A stretch of 10,710 nt of DNA from NCBI GenBank assembly GCA_025060055.1, contig JANXCK010000158.1, positions 1-10,710 of the forward strand. Direction: 5' to 3'. Each line of letters begins with the position of its first letter. Positions within the stretch are counted from its first letter, which is position 1. The stretch comes from Fimbriimonadales bacterium (lineage in GTDB: Bacteria; Armatimonadota; Fimbriimonadia; Fimbriimonadales; GBS-DC). A program made the translations under genes and the position numbers. The notes under the pieces are model-generated. The model was not told the DNA's origin and made no database searches. It was given only the letters and a program-made list of their open reading frames with translations. Below are positions 5,745 to 10,710 of this stretch, piece by piece.

Positions 5745-7202
5745 GTGACGAATTGGGATGCGCCGCGTGAGGCGTGCGGCTTGTTCGGCGTCTACGCGCC
5801 AGGGGAGGATGTCGCCCGACTGACCTATTTCGGGCTGTTTGCACTGCAGCATCGTGGGCAAGAGAGCGCAGGGATTGCCGTCTCCGATGGCACACGCGTG
5901 CGCGCCTACAAAGACCTCGGCTTGGTCACGCGCGTGTTCACCGAACCTGTGCTACAGAGCTTGCAAGGCTACATCGCGGTCGGACACACGCGCTACTCCA
6001 CCACCGGTTCCTCGACGCTGCGCAATGTGCAGCCGATTACCTGCTCGACAGAGCATGGCAACATCGCTGTGGCACACAATGGCAACCTTGTGAACGCGCA
6101 TGTGCTGCGTGCGCAGCTGGAGGCTGAGGGCGATCAGTTCGAGTCCACCAACGACTCGGAGGTGATTGTGCGCCTGATTGCCCGCGCGTTGCATGACGGG
6201 GCAGACATCGTTGAGGCGATTCGCAGCATGATGCGCCAAGTGGAGGGCGCGTATTCGCTGGCGATTTTGACACCCACGCAGCTGATTGGCGTGCGTGACC
6301 CGTTCGGCGTGCGCCCCCTCAGCTTAGGGCAGTTGGATGACGCGTGGGTGTTGGCATCGGAGACCTGCGCGTTTCCCCCCGTCGGCGCGGTGTATGTGCG
6401 CGACATCATGCCCGGCGAGATTGTGGTCATCGACGAGCAGGGCATCCACTCCTACGAAGGCTTGCCCTGCACGCAGGAGGCGCTGTGCATGTTCGAGCTA
6501 ATTTACTTCGCGCGTCCCGATAGCCACTTGTACGGGCGACTGCTCTACGAAGTGCGCCGTCGGATGGGGCGGATACTGGCGCAGGAGCATCCCGCTGACG
6601 CCGACTTGGTCATCCCTATCCCCGATTCGGGGACACCCGCCGCTGTGGGCTACGCGACGGAATCGGGCATCCCCTACGGCGACGGGCTTATCAAGAACCG
6701 CTATGCGCCGCGCACCTTCATTCAGCCTGACCAACGAATGCGCGAGCAGAGCGTACGCCTCAAGCTGACGCCCCTGCGCGAGGTGATTGCAGGCAAGCGG
6801 TTGGTGGTGGTAGACGACTCGATTGTGCGCGGCACGACCACGCGCCAGATTGTGCGCTTGCTGTTCGAGGCGGGTGCATGCGAGGTGCATATGCGCATCA
6901 CAGCGCCGCCCATACGATTCCCATGCCATTACGGAATCGACATGGCAACACAACGCGAGTTAGTTGCCGCGCACCACACAGTGGAAGATGTGCGCCGCCA
7001 GATTGGGGCGACTTCGCTGGGGTATTTGAGTATTGAAGGGCTGCTCAAAGCGGCGGGACAGCCACGCCACCGCTTCTGCCTCGCCTGCTTCAATGGAGAA
7101 TATCCCATTCCCATCCCCGACGATGTGGAACTGGTCAAAGAGATATTCGAAATGCCTATTGCGCCGCCTACAGTATCTGGAGCGGGTCGATGTCCACCTT
7201 GA
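5745..7202 (+). CDS. purF: Amidophosphoribosyltransferase (glutamine PRPP amidotransferase), iron-sulfur class
   Basis: PurF makes 5-phosphoribosylamine from PRPP and glutamine, the committed step of purine synthesis. The 485-residue protein starts at GTG with a ten-residue propeptide (MTNWDAPREA) before the nucleophile Cys11 in CGLFGVY, as in Bacillus-type precursors that are self-processed. The glutaminase domain shows GHTRYSTTG at 80-88, HNGNL at 111-115 and STNDSE at 134-139. The phosphoribosyltransferase domain has the PRPP loop VVVDDSIVRGTT at 354-365. Four cysteines at the expected cluster positions are present: Cys248 (CMFELIYFARPD), Cys394 (FPCHYGID), Cys445 and Cys448 (FCLACF), so it should bind a [4Fe-4S] cluster and be oxygen-sensitive. 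The last 11 or so codons overlap the end of convergent priA, and the tail after EIFEMP looks non-conserved. It appears as a single gene without other pur genes beside it. Confidence 0.97.
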   Translation: MTNWDAPREACGLFGVYAPGEDVARLTYFGLFALQHRGQESAGIAVSDGTRVRAYKDLGLVTRVFTEPVLQSLQGYIAVGHTRYSTTGSSTLRNVQPITCSTEHGNIAVAHNGNLVNAHVLRAQLEAEGDQFESTNDSEVIVRLIARALHDGADIVEAIRSMMRQVEGAYSLAILTPTQLIGVRDPFGVRPLSLGQLDDAWVLASETCAFPPVGAVYVRDIMPGEIVVIDEQGIHSYEGLPCTQEALCMFELIYFARPDSHLYGRLLYEVRRRMGRILAQEHPADADLVIPIPDSGTPAAVGYATESGIPYGDGLIKNRYAPRTFIQPDQRMREQSVRLKLTPLREVIAGKRLVVVDDSIVRGTTTRQIVRLLFEAGACEVHMRITAPPIRFPCHYGIDMATQRELVAAHHTVEDVRRQIGATSLGYLSIEGLLKAAGQPRHRFCLACFNGEYPIPIPDDVELVKEIFEMPIAPPTVSGAGRCPP

Positions 7203-9603
7203 TTCGGGCGCGTTCGGCGGGCGCAAGCGCGTCCAAAACGGGCGCAAGCAGCGGCGTAGGCTCGGCGTCAGGCGCGCACTTGAGCAGCAGATGAACACGA
7301 TACTGCCCCTCAAGCCGCTCCAACGGCGCAGGGGCAGGTCCCAACACTTGAAGCAGCTCGTGCCCCCGTTGCGATTCCAGTTGCTCGGCAACCTGAGCGA
7401 GCAGACGCTCGGCAGCCGCTGCGCTGGGGTCGGTGCTGATTAGGTTCACTAAGCGCGTGAACGGCGGATAGCCCGCCTCGCGGCGCAGCGCAAGCTCCTG
7501 CCGATAGAACGCCTCGTAATCTTGGCGCAGAGCGCACTGCACCGCAGGATGGTCGGGATTGTAGGTCTGCACAATCGCCAGCCCGCGCTCGGCGCGCCTG
7601 CCAGCGCGTCCAATCACCTGCGTCAGCAGTTGGAACACACGCTCGCTGGCACGAAAATCGGGCAGGTACAGCCCTGTGTCCGCGCTGATGACGCCCACTA
7701 AGGTCACGCGCGGGAAGTCCAGCCCGCGCGCTGCCATCTGCGTGCCGATAAGCACCTGTAGATTGCCTGCGCGAAACTCCGACAGAATCTGCAGGTACTG
7801 CCCGCGGCGTAGGAAAGCGTCGCGGTCAAGCCGCGCGGCACGCACCTCAGGCAGGAGCTGCTGGAGCAGTGCCTCGACACGCTGCGCACCTACACCGAAC
7901 GGACGCAGCTCAAGACCGCCGCACTGAGGGCACACGCGCGGAGGTGTCTGTCGATGTCGGCAGTGGTGGCACAGCAGAAATGGGCTTGCGCTGCGGTGGT
8001 ACACTAAGGAGACGGAGCAGTTCGGGCACATCGGCGCGTAGCCGCATTCGCGACAGAGCAACATCGGGGCAAACCCGCGCCGATTCAGGAACAGAATCGC
8101 CTGATTGCCCTGCGCCAGCGTCGCCCGCAGCGCATCGAGCAGCTCAGGGCTGATCGGCTGGAACGGCTTGCCCCGTAGGTCGACCAAGCGCGTTTCGGGC
8201 AGCGTCGCGCCTCCCACGCGCTCAGGCAGGTCAAGGCGTTGCAGCAGCCCTTGCTCTGCACGATAAAAGGTCTCCAGCGCGGGCGTAGCGGAGCCGAGCA
8301 GCAGCACCGCACTTGCACTGCGAGCGCGTGCCTCCGCCAGCACGCGAGCGTGATAAGCGGGCGCAGTGGATTGCTTGTACGCGGTTTCGTGTTCCTCGTC
8401 GAGGATAATCAGCCCAAGGTGAGGCAGCGGGGCGAAAATTGCCGAGCGTGCGCCCACCACAATCGGCGCGTCGCCCTGCTTGATGCGGAGCCAGTGCGCG
8501 TACCGTTCCGACGCGCTGAGCTGGCTGTGCAGAATCGCCACACTCGCGCCGAACCGCTCGCGAACGGCGTGGCTCAACTGCGCTGTGAGCGCGATTTCGG
8601 GCACAAGAAACAGCACAGTACGCCCCAGACGCAGGCACTCGGCAGCGGCGCGCAGATACACCTCCGTTTTACCACTGCCAGTGATTCCATAAAGCAGGAA
8701 CGGTTGGTACACGCTGCGGGCGAGGGCGTCGCGTAAGGTGTTCACCGCGCGTTGCTGCGCGGGCGTGAGCATAGGGGGCGTCGCTACGGGTGCGATAGGC
8801 TCCGCATTGGCGCGTGTCGAGCGCACCACACCACGCGACTCCAAATTGCGCAGAGTCTGGAAGCTAACGCCTGTGGCACGGAGCAGCTCGGCGCGTGGCA
8901 GCCTGCCTTCGGGGTGTTCCAGCAGGTGCGTTACCAGCGTCGCTTGGGCAGGCGTGCGCGTCGCTTCGGCGAAGAAGGCTTCCAGTGCATTGGGCGTGGC
9001 GACCAGTTCGACCTGCGGCTCAGGCTGAGCGGGCGGAGGCGGAGGCGCAAGCTCATACCGCGTGCGTACACAGCCTTTCTCGCGCAGCCCGCGTAGCCCT
9101 GGCTGCCAAATCGCTGCTGCCAGCTCGCGCTTGAGCGTGGCGAGGCTCGCGCGTCCCCCATGCCGACGCAGGGCTTCCGCCGTCATGCGTTGCGCTGCCG
9201 AGCGCAACGACGGCAAAGGCTCCACCAACTCGATTACTGCGCGGAGGCGATAACGCGCCGCCGTCGGCAACACCACGCGCGCTGCCTCAGCAGGCGAACA
9301 CAACAGCGTGCGCTCCATCAACCGCATCAGGTGCAGCAGCGCGTCATCCAGAAGTGGCTGGCTCAGAACGCCCTCAATCGGTCGGAGCGGGTAGTCCAGT
9401 GTCTCAGCATTCTCCAGCGTGTCTATGCACAGCACCAAGCCCAGCGCAGGGCGGTTTTGCAGTGGAACCAGCACGCCCGCGCCTGGCTGAAGCGCGGCAC
9501 GCATCGGCTCTGGCACAGCATACGCAAGGGTTCGATATGCCAGCGCACCGCCAGTGAGCAGCAACACCTGCGCCACGCGCGTTGGCTCGTTCAAGCAGAT
9601 CAC
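7168..9603 (-). CDS. priA: Primosomal protein N', replication-restart helicase PriA
   Basis: PriA recognises stalled forks and D-loops and reloads the replicative helicase. The 811-residue protein shows the full family plan. The N-terminal DNA-binding domain reads LAYRTLAYAVPE at 21-32 and GAGVLVPLQNRPALGLVL at 41-58. A winged-helix region lies around 215-265. Helicase motifs follow: Walker A GITGSGKTE at 306-314, the DEEH box at 402-405, LLGSATP at 435-441, GTQMAARGLDFP at 620-631 and QVIGRAGR at 662-669. Eight cysteines at 517, 520, 526, 529, 545, 548, 558 and 561 bind two zinc ions and lie inside the helicase core, as expected. The C-terminus VDIDPLQIL is typical. The GTG start has only a poor ribosome site; no better in-frame start was seen. 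It lies 42 bp after pyk on the same strand with no visible promoter, so co-transcription is likely. Confidence 0.97.
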   Translation of the reverse strand: MICLNEPTRVAQVLLLTGGALAYRTLAYAVPEPMRAALQPGAGVLVPLQNRPALGLVLCIDTLENAETLDYPLRPIEGVLSQPLLDDALLHLMRLMERTLLCSPAEAARVVLPTAARYRLRAVIELVEPLPSLRSAAQRMTAEALRRHGGRASLATLKRELAAAIWQPGLRGLREKGCVRTRYELAPPPPPAQPEPQVELVATPNALEAFFAEATRTPAQATLVTHLLEHPEGRLPRAELLRATGVSFQTLRNLESRGVVRSTRANAEPIAPVATPPMLTPAQQRAVNTLRDALARSVYQPFLLYGITGSGKTEVYLRAAAECLRLGRTVLFLVPEIALTAQLSHAVRERFGASVAILHSQLSASERYAHWLRIKQGDAPIVVGARSAIFAPLPHLGLIILDEEHETAYKQSTAPAYHARVLAEARARSASAVLLLGSATPALETFYRAEQGLLQRLDLPERVGGATLPETRLVDLRGKPFQPISPELLDALRATLAQGNQAILFLNRRGFAPMLLCRECGYAPMCPNCSVSLVYHRSASPFLLCHHCRHRQTPPRVCPQCGGLELRPFGVGAQRVEALLQQLLPEVRAARLDRDAFLRRGQYLQILSEFRAGNLQVLIGTQMAARGLDFPRVTLVGVISADTGLYLPDFRASERVFQLLTQVIGRAGRRAERGLAIVQTYNPDHPAVQCALRQDYEAFYRQELALRREAGYPPFTRLVNLISTDPSAAAAERLLAQVAEQLESQRGHELLQVLGPAPAPLERLEGQYRVHLLLKCAPDAEPTPLLAPVLDALAPAERARIKVDIDPLQIL

Positions 9604-9645
9604 CTGCTTTACGGGATTGAGTTCACTTTCGAGGCACTGACCATT

Positions 9646-10710
9646 CTACCGCTCCATCGTCAGCACCTGAATCATGTTGGTATTGCCAGGTACATTCACA
9701 GGCACGCCTGCGGTCAGCACCACGCGGTCGCCGCCCTTCACCAGCCGCGTCTGGCGCGCGGCAATCAGCGCCTGCGTGGTCATCTCGTCGGTGGTGTTCA
9801 CACGCGGGATGAGCAGCGGCGCGACACCCCACAGCAGGGTGAGCCTGCGCCAGAGCGGTTCGTTGTCGGTGAGCGCGAGGATAGGCTGATAGGGGCGAAA
9901 GTGCGAGACCCAGCGCGTGGTGCCACCCGCGCTGGTGGGCGTCAGGATCGCCTTGGCGCCGACCATCTGCGCGACGGTACACGCTGCGCGTGCCACCGCC
10001 ACAGTAGCATTACCTGCTGTGTGTGCGTCCAGTTCACCCAGCTGCAGGAACTCCAGATGCTCTTCGGCGACTTCGGCGATGCGTGCCATCCAGCGCACGG
10101 CTTGTGTCGGGTACGCGCCTACCGCTGTCTCGCCCGAAAGCATCAGCGCATCCGTGCCGTCCAGCACGGCATTCGCCACATCGGTCGCCTCTGCACGGGT
10201 GGGACGCCCCTCGCGAATCATGCTCTCCAGCATCTGCGTCGCAGTAATCACGGGCTTGGCGTGCTGGTTGCACAGGTGGATAATCTGCTTCTGCAGGATA
10301 GGCACTTCGGCAAGATCGACCTGCACGCCCAAGTCGCCCCGCGCAATCATAATCCCGTCGGCGACTTCTACGATCGATTCCAAGTCGTCCAGCGCGGCGG
10401 GTTGCTCGATTTTGGCAATCACGGGGATGTTCGCCCCCTGCTCGCGAATCAGCGCTTGCAGGTTCATCACATCCGTCACGGAGCGCACGAACGAGAGCGC
10501 AATCCAGTCCACGCCTGCGCGGATGCCCTCCAGCAGGTCTTCGCGGTCTTTGGGCGTCATAGAGGGCAACGCGAGCGTGCGATGCGGTAGCGTCACGCCT
10601 TTTTGGGAGCGCAGTTCGCCGCCTTCCAGCACCGTCGCCTCCAGCCGCTCGGCGTCCACGCGCGTGATTTGCAGTTCAATCGCGCCGTCGTCCAGCAGCA
10701 GGCGGTCGCC
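9646..10710 (-). CDS. pyk: Pyruvate kinase (C-terminal part, 5' end outside window)
   Basis: Pyruvate kinase makes pyruvate and ATP from phosphoenolpyruvate and ADP, the last step of glycolysis. The frame is open to the right edge, so 354 residues are visible and the N-terminal part (about 120 residues of a usual 470 or so) is missing. The visible part begins in the B domain (GDRLLLDDGAIELQITRVDA) and runs through LPSMTPKDREDL, LSFVRSVTDV, the catalytic lysine in VIAKIEQP, the metal-binding Glu/Asp region ADGIMIARGDLGV, ATQMLESMI and SGETAVGAYP, to the regulatory C domain (ILTPTSAGGTTRWVSHFRP, GNTNMIQVLTMER). No extra PEP-utiliser domain follows; the protein ends at TAG (9648-9646). priA lies 42 bp downstream on the same strand. 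Confidence 0.97.
   Translation of the reverse strand, partial: GDRLLLDDGAIELQITRVDAERLEATVLEGGELRSQKGVTLPHRTLALPSMTPKDREDLLEGIRAGVDWIALSFVRSVTDVMNLQALIREQGANIPVIAKIEQPAALDDLESIVEVADGIMIARGDLGVQVDLAEVPILQKQIIHLCNQHAKPVITATQMLESMIREGRPTRAEATDVANAVLDGTDALMLSGETAVGAYPTQAVRWMARIAEVAEEHLEFLQLGELDAHTAGNATVAVARAACTVAQMVGAKAILTPTSAGGTTRWVSHFRPYQPILALTDNEPLWRRLTLLWGVAPLLIPRVNTTDEMTTQALIAARQTRLVKGGDRVVLTAGVPVNVPGNTNMIQVLTMER

Noticed and set aside
7985..8005. GGTGGTACACTAAGGAG as an internal plus-strand promoter with ribosome site
   Set aside because: It lies inside priA on the antisense strand, encodes conserved priA codons, lacks the GGG immediately before the hexamer, and no plausible gene follows.
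9604..9645. A promoter or terminator between pyk and priA
   Set aside because: No hairpin with a T-run, no -10-like hexamer at a sensible distance, and no GGGTAYACT element; read-through from pyk is simpler.
9160..10590. A 476-codon plus-strand open frame opposite priA and pyk
   Set aside because: It crosses two well-conserved genes and their gap, has low-complexity His/Arg/Gln composition and no recognisable motif; it is a shadow of codon bias on the other strand.

Overview
The window is a stretch of bacterial chromosome, GC-rich by eye, carrying mostly housekeeping genes and no mobile elements, CRISPR array, integrase or toxin-type genes. The gene set (type I methionine aminopeptidase, iron-sulfur-class PurF, PriA, pyruvate kinase, three tRNAs with encoded CCA ends) says Bacteria but does not fix a phylum. 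The style (Arg/Ala/Leu-rich proteins, a Bacillus-type PurF, a large secreted multidomain protein) would fit a deep-branching or thermophilic lineage such as Armatimonadota, but that is a guess.

Left part (1-3102): the 3' two thirds of map ends at 484 and converges on a large secreted protein on the minus strand (526-3102). That protein has a signal peptide, a fibronectin-III/phosphatase-N-terminal-like sandwich, a zincin HEFHH motif, calcium-loop DxDxDG repeats, a CBM9/DOMON-like domain and a laminin-G-like C-terminal domain. It is the least ordinary gene here.

Middle part (3103-5324): a compact divergent promoter, built around a perfect 15-bp palindrome, separates the secreted protein from a plus-strand two-gene operon. 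The operon holds a PLP-dependent sugar aminotransferase (WbpE-like DegT family) and a sugar-1-phosphate nucleotidyltransferase with a left-handed beta-helix tail, joined by a 4-nt ATGA overlap. Together they point to making an activated (amino)sugar for glycoconjugates. The nucleotidyltransferase stop codon directly abuts the CCA end of a converging tRNA-Pro.

Right part (5325-10710): a minus-strand tRNA-Ala(GGC) - tRNA-Val(GAC) - tRNA-Pro(TGG) cluster is divergent from purF (plus strand). The 184-bp gap between them holds a tRNA promoter, a strong imperfect stem-loop, a short direct repeat and a probable leaderless purF promoter. purF overlaps the end of convergent priA by 35 bp. priA follows pyk (partial, running off the right edge) at 42 bp on the minus strand, with no visible promoter of its own.

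The sequence-level observation most worth following is a shared core GGGTAYACT at the promoters in this window: at the divergent palindrome, before the tRNA cluster and before purF. I found no clear new defence or mobile system.
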